A DNA stretch of 38,257 nucleotides from Haplosporangium gracile (GCA_015499985.1 JAAAUF010000348.1:1-38257); one strand, 5' to 3'. Numbered from the stretch's first letter, positions 21,412 to 34,145 are shown. The notes: a model not told the origin generated them from the letters alone. Program-made: numbers and translations.

Positions 21412-24400
21412 ATGGAAACGGTGTTCCAGTTGGCCAGGGTCCAACTCCCGTCTTCCTCGTCGTCCTCCTTGTCGTCGCCAACATCTCCAGTCGCGAGTCC
21501 ATGGAGAGTTGAAGTCCCTGAATCCACAAGGACGTTACTCGAAGACATTACGCAGCCAATTGCCGTTATCTCTTACTGTAAGTTGTTCGCTTGTGTTTTG
21601 ATAGGTGCTTAATTGATCAGAAACACAAAAATACTTTCTTCGTCTCACCTTTTCTATTCTCTTGGTGTTATGTGTGTTAGTGAGTCAGGACCGAGAGGTG
21701 CGGGATGCGTTGTGGACGGCGTTCAAGGATGTCTATGGGTGGCAGGTTCAGGCAACGAAGACTATGACGATGACTGGAGGAGAAGAGATAGCAACAGGCT
21801 TGTCGATGGGTATCTGGGGGTGGATCTCACCCCCTGATACGGCCCAGGATGACGAAGAAACAGTAGAAGCAGCAACAGGAGGAGGAGGAGGAGGAGGAGG
21901 AGGAGGCTTTATGGCTGTGAGGAGGCTGCATCTATTATTTTGGGGTGACAACAATGGAGACCTTGAGGATGATGATATGAGTGATGACGAAAAACTGAAG
22001 AAAGGGAGGTGGGCAGATCAGGATCTGGAAGACGTCGAAAGAGTAGTCTGGTCGCTGTTGAGTCTTTGCTCGACGTATCTGACGGTTGTATCTCCTGATC
22101 TGGAAACGACACGGCGGGAGATTGCGAGACTTGTCGGGTTGGTGCAACCTCTTGCTGGAAATCGTAAAGGAAGGAATGATGCACGAGAGAAGGCGGTACT
22201 GGATTGGAGATGGGTTGGACAGGATATCGCAGATCAGGACCAGGATCTGGATCTGGATGGTGACGAGGACGACGGACGAGCTGTTCTGGAGAGTATCCTT
22301 GAAGACTATGACGGCATCGAAGAAAGAGGAGACAGCAGGCAGGTGTTGGATACGGTGTGTAAGGTGTTTGGCGGTGTAAAGTGTAAACCACCCACGCCGG
22401 TGGGTGTTGAGTGGAGTAGGAGAGGATCAGAGGTGGATGCGATTCGGGCCGAGGCCGCGACGGGGACGTTCCGGATCTTGTGTGATTACAGTATTGACGA
22501 CAATAAGGCCGAGAAGCGGTTTCAATGGATCCGGAAATTGTGGAGGTCGTTTGATGGTTGTGACTCTGGCATAGAGGATTGTGAGGCGGGGTATCCTAGG
22601 GTATTCTCTGGTACGCTATTGTTCGCTTTTTATTCTTTGTCTGTGCGATAGAAATCGTTAGTATCGAAGTGACGTTCAACTTCCGCATTTTTTTTTCAAT
22701 AGGTGCGATCTTGAGCAGCAGGATACAGGCATGTCTGGCACAACTGAACAAACACCCTCAGCCTTCTCCTCACCACCTTCCACTGCTACTGCAACAACAA
22801 TTCAACGCCAAAGAGCTGCAAACGACACTACAGGACCTGATCCGGGAACGAGCATTAAGTATCGGGATGCAGACATATCATCGAGAGATGAATATGTTTC
22901 TGAACAAGAGGCCGATCCCATTGCCGTGGCATACTTTGGCAATGGTCCATCTGCGGGCGCAATCCATTGCCTGCGAAGAGATCGAAGCGCGGTTTTGGGG
23001 AGCAGGAGGTGGTGGGTTGGAATTGAGGCGAGTGATGAAGGAGTTTCGGAGACCTTGTGTTGTCACAGAGGCTGATGAAGATGAAGTAGGAAAGAGAGAA
23101 GGGGGTGGAAAGAAGGAGGAGGTGAAAGTAGAGGTGAAGAAGGGGAGTAAAGGAGAGGGGATGGTGGTGCCAGGAGGAGGGCTGTATTTAGAGTACTATT
23201 CTGCGAATGCGGCGGCGTTGCAAGAACACCATTTGAGTGCGCTGGATGAGCATTGGCAGGTGTTGTTAAAGAACCGGCTGTTAGTAGCCAAGAATGGAGT
23301 TGGTGGTAATAATGGTAGTACTAGTGCTGCAGCTGTGGGGGGATCGGGCTCTGGGCTCTCGAAAGCTGCTCCGCACATTAAGGTAAATAGTGCTTTTTGT
23401 TTTTGTAAATATTTATTATTATTATTATTTTGTGTGTCTGAAAGTTACATCGCAGCACCCACTAAAACGCGTTTTTCTCGGCATTGAAAAACTAAATTAG
23501 GATTATACAGAATTCTTGTTGGCAGTGGATCAAGTGCGAAGAGGTTATTTGGAAAGCTGTATCCCAAGCCCAGAAGCACTTTCGGTGCTCGAGAACCTGG
23601 ATGAAATGCAACAATCGGAATCGATCTTGTTCTTACAGACCCTTGCCGCTGCTGCTCCTGCTGCAAACACTTCAGCGACAGCAACGACAACCCCGCCAAC
23701 GACGAATGCTCAGCAGCAACAACAGCCTGCGTCGGCAAAGGGATTGCCATCGAAACGGTACTCGATCACCAACCATCCAACAGTAGCATTGAACGGGCGA
23801 GAGTTGATGATCCATCCTGCGGCGGGAGATGACTCCAGGATCAGCAATACCAGTAGCGGTAATATGAGTAGCGCGCGTCGGCCGAGTAGTAGTCAGGCGA
23901 TGGAGGCGCCAACAGAGTTGGAGCAACAGATTGCCGATATCCTGATGTCGAAGAGTGGACGGGACAATTCGCAGAATGACTCGGCTTTGATCTCCAGGTT
24001 TGTCTTTTCTCTTAACTATTTGAAGGTAATCCAGGAACGTTTATAGAGAGGAGGAAGATTGTCATGAGACTAACTTTTAAGTGGACAATTGAGTAGAAAG
24101 TCGATTGGTAGCAACGGGTCCAGCAGTAGTGGAGCCAAGAGGAGTGCAATGTCATTATTCCAGAATAGCAGCAACGGCGCGGGAGTTGCACAGACAGCGG
24201 CGAGCGGAAGTATAGGCTCGGTGCGGAGGAAGAGTGAAGATAAAGACAAGACGGTGGTGCAGTTTGGATGGACGTTCCATCTGCGACATAACAACAGTCT
24301 GCAGTACGCTTGGATCTGGGATTGGTTGTCCTCCCATGCCGGTTCATCCCATCAGAACGTTGGTAAAGTTCTCTCTGTTGTCTTCAAGCAACAATAGTTA

Positions 24401-27376
24401 AACATACCCGATATCTGCGACTTTCAGTTCACGACTAAGCTCGTTTTTTCTTGCATCGTGACATCAATAGTGGCGTGCGATAACAAGATATACACGGCTT
24501 CAAAGTGGATGATCCTCCCTGCAAAGGATATTGCTGTGGCAAGGACAAGGACAGGGAGACAAAAGGAATGGAAGATTGCGTATGGGGATCGAATATGGTT
24601 AGTGTCATACTGGTACTCGATACAAAATGCCACAATGGAATTGCCAGAGTATCTCCTTCGGGCAAGAGGCGGAGCATGTCGACATATTGTGCCCTATGGC
24701 GAGACTTTTGTCATCTGTCGGACTTGTCCTGCCGATGTTCTGTGCATGCGTTGCTTCCGAGGTAAGGCGATAGATATTTGGTTGCTTCAGACGAGATACG
24801 TGAAGCAATTGGCCCAAAGCTAATTTTTTTTATCATTATTTTGTTGTGAATAGCTTCGGATCATGCGGACCATTCGATGTATCTGCAGTGCTCGTGGGGA
24901 GACTCTGTCTGCGTGTGTGGGGATCCAGCAAGGCTCAAGGAAGATGGCCATGCCCACGGGTTGCATTGCTCAATGCATAATGCAGAACCTGAACGAGCGT
25001 ATTCCAGATTTGCAAAGGGACGACCGTGTGAGGTTTTGTTCCTTCCAGGCGAAACTGTTTACAAGTGCAAGGTACAAAGACGTTTTTTTTAGCTCAGTGC
25101 ATGTTGTTTGATGATGGCCGTAGAAACATCTTTACTGACAGGCTATTGCTTTCTCTCTAGTCATGCCTGATCAATGAAATGGACGACAAAGCTCTTTGTG
25201 TTCGGTGCTTTCACTCGGTAAGTCGTGACAAGGAGCTCAATTGCAATGGTAAAGACTACAGCAGCACTCTAATGGCAGACCTACTGAACATCACCCTTCC
25301 TTTCGATAGCAAAACCACTTTGAGCATGATGTGGTGGTACAATTGGCAGAGGCGGGAACCAACTGTAGCTGTGAAGATGGCTATTCGTGGAGGGACGACC
25401 TAACATGCTCCTATCACAGTCCAGGCGACCTGGAGGTCGAATACCTTCCAAAATCCATTTCATTCAGCACCAACTCTACGGTTACAGAATCAGACAGTTC
25501 TCTGCCTACTAATACAGTGGTGGTGGCAACACAGGAGGAGCAACATCAGTGCGGGCATGTGTTCCAACAGGGCGAAGACATCTATCACTGTCAGGACTGC
25601 AGCACTCATGAAGGAGTAGCTCTCTGCAGCAGATGTTTCTTTGGCTCGGATTGTGTGACCCACCAATGGCGGGTGGGTCAATTCTGGAGTGGCGCACAAA
25701 GTAACAAACGTGGCAGTACTGGTGGATCGGTGGATGATACATTGACCTCTGTTGTTGTCGGACTTGGGATCAGCCAGAGTGCGCTTGGAGGCAGCACCGG
25801 TTCTATGCATCCGCTGGTGCAGCGGCAGCGAGATGAAGCAGAAGACGAGGAGGACGTAGTTATGAGGTGTGGGTGTGGTGACCCAGGGTTGTTTAGAAAG
25901 GCGTTTGATTGCAACTACCACTTACCACAAGAGTTCCGACCTGTACCTCAGTCGCACCACTGCAACTATCTCTTTCAGAGAGAGGAAGTCATGCTTCAGT
26001 GCCGGACGTGTCATATCTACAGGAACAACGAAGATGTTTGGATCTGCGGGCGGTGCTTTGATCCGACGCAACATGTGGGCCATGAGACTGAGGAGGTTGT
26101 GAATCGTTGGAATGAGGGGTTGTACTGCCGTTGCGGTGATCCGAGTATCTTTCAGGAGCAGGCCGTGTCAGAAGGATTGGCGGTAGGGATGGAATCGAAG
26201 TGCAGGGATGATCATAGTCGACAGACTGTGCTGTGTGCCACAGATATCAAGGACGGCATGTTCTTCTACAGATGTCAGGTAATCACAGAAGACTTGATAA
26301 GCATCGATAATGGACATTTAACGACGTGCTTCAGCTACTAACCACAGCGACTTTTCCTTTACTCAAACGAAAAACGACGAAAATAGTCGTGCCAGATAGA
26401 TGCAAAGTGGGTGTTCTGCGAAAGGTGCTTTGTCCATGAAGCACATGAAGGTCATTCATACGAGCGACGGCTGTGTACAACAATGGCTGGAGGATTAGAG
26501 GGTTTGCGGTGTGGGTGTGGTGAGAATAGTGCGTTCCGGTGTGCAACCCACTGTCAGCAGCATGAACGTGTTGGAGGGACTAATGTTGTCCTGAGGTGCA
26601 AGTATATTGCCCGTGCCGGCGAGTGGGTCTCCTTCTGCAGGTAAGGTCCTCGTTCTTTGTTTCTATTATGCTTGTCATTGGTGTATGCAGAGAATTAATA
26701 ACATTACCGTTGTTGTGGCTCGATGAGTAGCGATTGCTACCCGAGTGAAGAGGGTACTGAAGGTGTACGTGGATATCTTTGTCAAAGATGTCGTGAGACG
26801 TCGGATCATTCTGGGCATGAGGATGAATGGATGCAATTGGAGGAGGATATGGTTCTCTCGTGTGCATGCGGTTCACGGCGGCAGACATTGCTACTGGGTG
26901 AAGAAGAAGACGGAGAACAGATGGCCGTGATAGGACAGAGTCCTTCTTCACCACCGGCGCTGTGCGGGTATCACACGATGGTGTACAAGACGACACCTTC
27001 GACAACACTGTTCCTACACTCGTCTCGGGACCACCAACCAAGTAACCACCACCACGACGATGAGGACCGAAGTGAAGTCAGTGGGTGCAAGTACGACGAC
27101 TCTGACAATGACTGGGTCCTTCATCGCGCACCTTCTCATTCCTCTTCTACGAAACACGAAGAGACTGGCAGACAGTTGCTGAGGTGGAAGGATATGGTCT
27201 GGCTGGAGCATGCGAACACAGGACGATATTTTAGTTCGATGGCTGGGTACAAGAATGGACAGGGGTTCCAGGAGGTGGTGTGTGCGGACGAGACTGATGA
27301 CGAGGATGGAGATGGGGACCACGAGTGGATCGTTGAGGAGACTACCTGGGTCCGCCAGCACATCCTTGGGCAATGA
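21412..27376 (+). CDS. Six-UBR-box zinc-finger protein with C-terminal MIR-like repeats
   Basis: Exons: 21412-21577, 21681-22610, 22703-23382, 23501-23997, 24082-24362, 24471-24761, 24854-25071, 25161-25217, 25310-26278, 26387-26640, 26728-27376; about 1663 aa. UBR boxes are zinc-binding modules that recognise N-terminal degrons in UBR1-type ligases. Residues 1-920 show no known domain (low-complexity Gly, Ser, Gln runs). Six boxes follow at about 921-990, 1006-1076, 1121-1244, 1258-1342, 1349-1422 and 1434-1530. Box 1 is clear: CRHIVPYGETFVICRTC, LCMRCFRASDHADH, then CVCGD and CSMH; box 5 has FFYRCQSC and CERCFVHEAHEGH. The end (about 1535-1650) has two MIR-like repeats: LFLHSS...SEVSGC...DNDWVLHR and VWLEHANTGRYFSS...QEVVC...HEWIVEE. 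No RING, HECT or ClpS-like domain is visible. The acceptor of exon 6 is uncertain (24470 or 24602, both in frame). Confidence 0.85.
21878..21906 (+). repeat. (GGA)n tract encoding polyglycine
   Basis: About ten GGA/GGC codons in exon 2 of the UBR-array gene give a run of ten glycines. It is a likely slippage-prone linker within an acidic, disordered segment. Confidence 0.85.
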
Positions 27377-28683
27377 TGAAAGGACGTTGCTGCTGCTGCT
27401 GCTGCATACGTAACGAAAACTTTAATAACATTATACCTTACAATTACGCAATGCGGAGTTTGTTTCGTTAGGAATAGGTAATGGCAATAGTCTAATAGGC
27501 AATGATGTCGAGGGAGGGAGGGAGGAGTGATAAGTCATGCGTGTGTGTTTGCTTAATGCTGGTTCCCTCTGTGCCCTGACAAAAAGCGGCCTGTTTGTTG
27601 CTGTTGCTGCACACGTCCGCTGGGTTGAACGGGTACATACAGAAATACACGAACGATGGCTGTGGGACTGTGGGACAAGACGGAAGCAAGAAGAGTGTAG
27701 GCTAGAATAAGGAAATGACATCGCTGCTGAAAGGGCAAACGGAGGGGCAATGAAGAGATACACAGATAGAGGTGAACAAACCAAAGCTACAATCGTCAAT
27801 AGAACAGTATCTACCTTCGTCTTTCTTTCTTTCTTTTCTTCTTTGCTCCATTGCTGACATCCCATCATCACCTCACATTGACATTTGTCCTATTTTCTTG
27901 TTCATTTCAACAAACCCCCGTTCTCTGGGTTCATTTTCATTCACTTTTAACGACCACCCTTTCCTTATATTTCTTGCACTGACCCCTTCCCGCTTCTCGC
28001 TCTCTCTCTCTCCCTTCTTTTACCTCCCTCACTACCCTGCCCTTCTTGCCAGCTGGAACCTCACTCTACACCTTCACCGCCTATACCCATCCCTGTCAGT
28101 CCTATCTACCCCCTCCCTCACATCGTCCCTCTCTATACCTCCTCACTATTCAGAAATAAGGTAAGACGACCAACCATCCCTCTTTGATCCTTTGATGCTC
28201 ACTTTTGGACACTTTCTTTGCTGTCCTTTTTTGGAACATGGCCCCATTTCGTCGCACATAAAGTCCACCTGTAAATGCATTGGCGCATGCACCAAGTTGG
28301 CCACATTTACTATTCCCTACTTTCAGATAAAGAAGAAAGGGAGGAACACGACAAAGGAGAAAGAGAAGAGGCTTGTAGTGCTTAAGAGTTGTATGGATGC
28401 TTCTTCTGTGGATTGTTGCATTGACCTATGTTACTAACAGAAAGAAGTAAAAAGAAATGAGGAGAAAAGTGGCTCATTCACCGTTCGTTAAGCATAACAA
28501 ATAGCCACGGAGGTCTTGAGGCGCGTTCAGCTTCTCTTCTCGTTCTTCCTCTTCATTCCTTCGCTCATTCATCACCCATTCATTGCTTACAGTATATCTT
28601 TTTCAAATCGCTCACTCTCCTTTCTTCTCTTTCCTTTTTACTACATCGTGTAACAGATACCCTCGCCTAGCAGACCCACAAAC
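27377..28683 (+). promoter_or_regulatory. Spacer with candidate 5'UTR intron of the RhoGAP-like gene
   Basis: 1.3 kb between two same-strand genes. A short CTG run lies at about 27388-27402. The + strand is CT-rich around 27800-28150, a likely promoter/leader. A good donor (AG|GTAAGA at 28161) and an acceptor (GTAACAG ending at 28656) flank an interval that would leave a short exon ending 27 nt before the start codon at 28684. No protein or RNA gene is supported. Confidence 0.4.
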
Positions 28684-30137
28684 ATGTTGGCGACAAACTC
28701 ATTCAACGGCACCTCCGCAAAGGCCACAAATGCCAGCAAACGCACTCTCAACCAGCCACCAGAACACCAACAACAGCCTTCAGTCCCACTCCCCCACCTC
28801 GTCACCGTCAACAACGACAGCAACGCGACCAACACCAGTACATCGAACGTGGATAAGCGCCCAACTAAGAGAACTCGATTCCTGCACTCTCACAAACCAC
28901 TCCCCATCACCACAAATCCCACTATTGACTCTGAAAGTATCTCGCAGATGCAGCAACAAAGAGGCACTACACAGGAGACATATACCCCAGTGAAGATCCT
29001 ACGGTCTGCCAATGTGCGTTGTAAACCCGTGGCTGCGGTCCCTTACTCACCTGTGAGCGCCACTTCATCGACGCCCCTCCCTCCCGCTGAACCGCCTCTG
29101 CAGACAGTAAGGATTCATCCCGACATACCACCGCCGGCAGCAATGTCAGTCAAGGAGAGCGTTGACAGAGCCAACAATAACAGCTACAACAATAGTGACC
29201 GCGACCAAGAGATGGTTGACAAGAGTCACTCAGCAGAAGCAGCACCTTTCCTTGCCAGAAACGGCTGCGATCACTACGCCAGCACCAATGCGCCTACTAC
29301 TCTGCAGAGAGGAAATTCGGTAACACAGAACAGCAACAGCAACAACAGTGGCGGTCATGGCAATGGAGAGAGTATCAGCAACTCCTGGAGTCTTGGCAGC
29401 ACCAGCAGCAATGGTGGTAAATTCTTATCCGTCAAGAGGAAGATCAGTAATGAAAGCCTTCAGAGTAAGAGCGGAGGAAGTAGTATCCGAGGAGGAGGCA
29501 GGAACATGGGACAAAAGTTTGGCGAGTTCTTCGCGATTAATGGGTCGTTGCTGAGGAGGAAGAAGCGCGTGAGCGATAGGAGTATCAAGTCTGTATCCAA
29601 CAACACAGAAGAAGCTTCGCCCTCGTCCTCGACTTCCATCAACGGTAGTGACAGCAAGATGGCAAAGATGACGGGGACGATGCTGTTCTCGAAAAAGGAC
29701 ACTTCACCATCATCGACATCACTCAAGACACCCAAATCATCACTCCTGTCCAGTATTTTCAGCCCCGACGGTCGTCATCAACCACACCTGCCTCATTCAC
29801 TCTATCGGTCAATGTCGACGCGCCACACCAGCAACAGTAACAAGGAGGACAGTAACAATATGCCACCCTCGCCTATGGACCATGACATGGACGGTGACGA
29901 CTACGGATATCCTACAGGAATGCAACAGCAACAGCAAAAGCAGCATGGTGGTCTTCAGCGTAATGTGTCTTCGTGGGACATGGTCGATGACGACAAGATT
30001 GTCAATTGGGAGCTAAACAAGACCGCGCCGACGTCGTATTACGAGGACGAGGCATTTGGTCTTTGGATCCGACCCAACCATGAGACCCGCACGACGATCA
30101 GTGGTGCCGATATTGAGAAGGCTGAGAAGGAGGGTCG

Positions 30138-30172
<35 letters not shown>

Positions 30173-33172
30173 CATACAACTATCCAAATGCTGGAGTCAT
30201 GAAGAAGAACCGGCCAGAGTTGGAGGACATGAAAGTTCTCGAGGAGGTCCTTGATTTCTGTAAGTCCCTCTTTCTCTTTTTTCTTCTTTGGAATGATCTA
30301 TCTATTCCTTAGATTTTTTTCTGTGTGGTTTGACTAACGCTTTTGCTCCTTATCCACTTTACTTGTGTCACGACACGGATAGCGATTATTATTCTCATGC
30401 GGGCATCAGCCAGTCTGTACCCATTCATTGCCAGTGCGCACTCAAAGCCGATCCCATTCAATATCCTTTGGAGGCCCCTCCAATATGTAAGCAACCTTTA
30501 CATTCACATTCAACAGCTTCACTCATGACTTGCAAAGTAGCATTGGCATCCGACTCGCTCAATACTAACCGACTGTTGTAAATGCTTAAATTCTTGGTGA
30601 GAATAGAAGGAGCACAATTTCAGGCACCACAACATTCGAGCACTCAAAGAGTACCAGGACTATGTGATGGCCGACATTGGATGCGCCATCCAGGCCATGA
30701 ACGAGATCTACGATCAGCAGGAGCGGCCTTTTGGTCACCCAGACAACTGTTCCCGCGACACTAAGCCTCGCCCAGGAGTTCGATCGCCCCCTGTCATTAT
30801 GCCCCCCAATCGTGCCATCCATCCTACTACCACCAGCAACAGCAACAAGAACGGTATTCAGCCTAAAGGACTTTCACGTCATGGGAGCGGTATGCGCAGC
30901 ATTATCAACACTAACAACGGTGGCCGTCTCTTCTCCAATGGCAGCAATCTGCACATACAGAGCCCTCAGAAGCAACCATCGCTCGAACAACAGGCACTTT
31001 TGACTCCTTCGTCGATGACCTCGCCATTCAAGAAGAGTCATCGTCAAACATCTGTCCCTGGAAGTCGACCGACGATTTCGAGCATGATCACGTCGATCAA
31101 GCAGAGCATTCCCTCATCCATCTCGCTACACTCTGCGCACTCTGCTCGGAGTGGTAGCGTAAAAGGCGAGTACAGTCATCCGTACTATTCTTCCTACCCA
31201 GATGGAACACCATTCCTGTCAGGGTTCCCCGCAGATGTACCCACCTCGTACAGTCAAGCAGGCTCACCAGAGCCGCACAACCAGTCGTCGATCACCCATT
31301 CGTCCACCAGCAGCTTCTTAAGTTCTTCTATCAGTGGTGATTGCAGTAGCCCCAGTAGCAACTATAGCGGAGGGAGCCACTACAGCTTTGCCGGCATGGG
31401 CGGTGGCGGTGGCGGTGGAGGTGGAGGCTTTCTTCCTCAATCGATCCAGACAATGATTAACTCTTTCAGGCATTCGACGATCGGAGGGGGAAGGGGAGGA
31501 AGTACTGCAGGGGGCTCTTCAGTTTCTTCAGCGAGTTCGCAGTTCATGGCCCACCCACCCAATATCGCCATCTCCCCCGTCCCGCTGACCAAGCAAGAAG
31601 AGAAACGCTTCCGCCTCGAGAACCAATGGCGGATCGATATCATGCGCCGCAAAGCCCATCTCCGCGGGTGGACTTGTCGCGCATTCATGACCCTGTACGA
31701 ATTCTCACTTCAGAGTGCAGCGTCGCCGTTGCGTGAAGAGTTCAAGGATCTGTACCGGATCATCCGGGCGATTGTTGAGGTCGACGCGACGGCGACGGAA
31801 AAATCGCATGAGGTGTTGGCGATGGTGTTGGCGCAGGCACAAGAGCGTGAGAGGGAGCCGTTCCAGTTGAGGTATAGTCAGTACAGTACTCCTGCGCCGA
31901 CTAAGAAGGAAATTCGTGAGGCGAATGAGGAGGCTGTGAGGCGCTTTGAGGCGGATTTCAAGGAGGAGGAGTACAAGGGAGTAACTGCTGCTCGTGCTGC
32001 TGAGGCGGCGGCAACTCGACAGTTGACGCGTGAGGCCCCTAGTGGTATTGGTAGTCATCAGGAGCAAGGGTCATTTAGGTCGGGACTTAGTGGTGTAGAC
32101 CATGACGATCGAGTGGCACCGTTACGATCCGTCATCACAGGGATGAGCGGACGCGTACGCGAGGGATCTCCTCTTTCAAGTGCCTCATTCTCTTGTTCAT
32201 CTTCATCTTCGTCGTTGTTTGGCCATACTCCTTCATTGACACCCTGTTCATCAATCTCCTCATCGCCGACAACACTATCAACGCCTTACTACTCCTCCGC
32301 CTACGAGAACATGAACTTCTTTGGTTTACAGCGCCACCCTGTCTGGGACCCACTCATGGACCGCCTCACAAAGTTCGACACCACGCACCACGAACTGAAC
32401 GCCCGCAACATCTTTCACTTTTTCCGACGCATGAGTCTCGACTACCCCTCGGTCTCAGAACCGCCCTGCCCGAACCTCCTCACCGACGGGTCTCGTGATG
32501 AGCTATTGGCAGTTCTGTGGGTGCTCGAGAAATGTGTCCGTGAACGACCTGATGCGCAGCAATCACCCACATGGTTCCGGTTATCGTCGAGCGCAAGTGA
32601 GGTCCAGGCAGTCTTCCATGCTGGAGGCGTGATTCCCTACTTGAAGGAGTTGCAACAGAATGATATAAGGCACCAGGATCCAATCCAAACGGTCCACCCT
32701 GTTACATTGACGGGATACTTTAAGAGGCTGCTGAAGGATTGTGGAGGATTATTGCTCAAGGAGACCACGGCCCTATTCGTCGAACTCGCTCGTCCTACTA
32801 CTGACAACGGAGGTAGGCTTTTACTTTTTGATTCTTGTTCAGTGGCTTGCCTTTGTTAGTAAATCTTTACTCATCGTGCAACTTTTTTCCTTCTTCAACA
32901 AAATAGATATCTGGAATCTGGAAAAGCTGAGCAGAATCGACCGTGCGTTGCTGTATCGCGTCATTTGCCTGGACTACAACCGCGGCCGAGTCTTTCTCCG
33001 GATGTCGAGGGTGATGGAGCAGATCCTCGAGTCATCGCCCGAGGACATGGAATTGGACGCGTTTGCGCTATCAAATATGGTCCAGGTAGTCGAGTTGAGT
33101 GGCGTGTTGGATCTAAAGGCCTTGCGGAGGTGGAATGGCGCTTGGTCTTCTATTATCCTTGGATATATGTAG
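28684..33172 (+). CDS. Large regulator with divergent C-terminal RhoGAP-like domain
   Basis: Four exons: 28684-30259, 30383-30486, 30607-32812, 32907-33172; 1383 aa. Residues 1-520 are disordered, rich in Ser/Asn/Gln, with a Lys/Arg-rich patch (KFGEFFAINGSLLRRKKRVS). Residues about 520-610 (ILMRASASLYPFIAS, NIRALKEYQDYVMADIG) are structured but unrecognised. A helical block begins near 880 (FRLENQWRIDIMRRKAHLRG). The last ~250 residues follow the RhoGAP order: FRLSSSASEVQAVF with Arg near 1218 at the arginine-finger position, VHPVTLTGYFKRLLKDCGG at the helix before the GTPase contact, IDRALLYRVICLDYNR, and AFALSNMVQVVELSGVL where the NLA-FGP segment normally lies. RhoGAPs switch off Rho/Rac/Cdc42. 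The match is distant: the usual GIFR becomes TWFR and the Asn-Leu-Ala motif is altered. The exon 3 acceptor was chosen by frame. Confidence 0.6.
30139..30171 (+). repeat. (AAC)n tract encoding polyasparagine
   Basis: Eleven consecutive pure AAC codons near the end of exon 1 of the RhoGAP-like gene. A perfect trinucleotide run is likely to vary in length between strains. Confidence 0.9.
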
Positions 33173-34145
33173 CACTGCCTCTTCTTCATTTTTGATGTTT
33201 GTATAAACTGAGTTGATTTGAGAGTACAGAATACAAGACTTGTTGTATACATGTATCGTTTCCTTTTCGGTTTAAGATAGCTCGAGATTTATCTTTGTGT
33301 GTGCGTGTGTGTGCGAGGGTTACAGCGACGCGTAGAAAGGTGAAAAGGAAATTTGAGAAAGGTAAACCAAAAAAAAAAGAGCACATGAACGAAAAATAAA
33401 ACACGCTTTTTTTTGCTTCCACTATTGTTTTCATTTTCGCGATCTGTACAAAATCACGACGCGTTTTGTCTCGGAAAAGTACTGAAGCGTAGAGATTAGT
33501 CGTTTGCATCTGTTTGATTTGATATTCACCCGAAAATGGGCTAAGTGAAATCTACTCAGACGCGTTTAACAAAAACAAACCCCAAGAAGCGAGGGGGAAA
33601 CGTGAAACGACATACAATAAAGGGTGGGAAAATGAAAAATAAAAGTGACCCTAGTCACATAGCACCGATTTGCAGGAAACAGCACCGTCCACTTTCTCGC
33701 TAACACTTCCCATCTTTCTTTTGTTTATTGTCACTCGGGCCATTCACTCAGCACTACAACAGCTCTCAAAGTGATAGCGACAAGGGATGGAGCGCATAAA
33801 GAAAGGAAGATAGAAAAGGTCACCTAGATAGTTCGTCACTCCGAGTGGAAATGAATAAAAAAATATCTCAACCGCGTCCCTTCTCGGTGGGAGTTTATTT
33901 TTCAGCGAAAATAATAGAATGATCTTTGATCCGCTAATGACAATGTACCGGTAGAGTGCATTTCATCACCTGAAAACTGATGTCGCGAGTCAAAATGTCG
34001 AGAAGGAAGAGCACAAAAGAAAATGTGCTACTCAACTCCCTCTTTTCTGCCTTTTCCACTTTTTTTTTCTTTCTCCCTCGCATTTTGAAGCTTTCTCTGA
34101 CACTCCTCTTTCCTGCTTCTGCTTCTATCCTTTCAACGATTTACC
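33173..34145. other. Gene-poor spacer
   Basis: Nearly 1 kb with no supported gene. It contains the 3' region of the RhoGAP-like gene, a GT-rich microsatellite-like stretch (about 33295-33315), A/T-rich sequence and a short palindrome GTGACCCTAGTCAC near 33646. Nothing else is recognisable. Confidence 0.5.

Noticed and set aside
21909..22391. Minus-strand ORF (160 aa) opposite the UBR-array gene exon 2
   Set aside because: Mirror of an acidic and Gly-rich coding segment; Pro/His-rich translation with no domain.
24505..24765. Alternative frame with Cys-rich translation (PPCKGYCCGKDK) near the first UBR box
   Set aside because: It is out of frame with the UBR box that follows and breaks CRHIVPYGETF. 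The other frame joins both exons with intact UBR cysteines.
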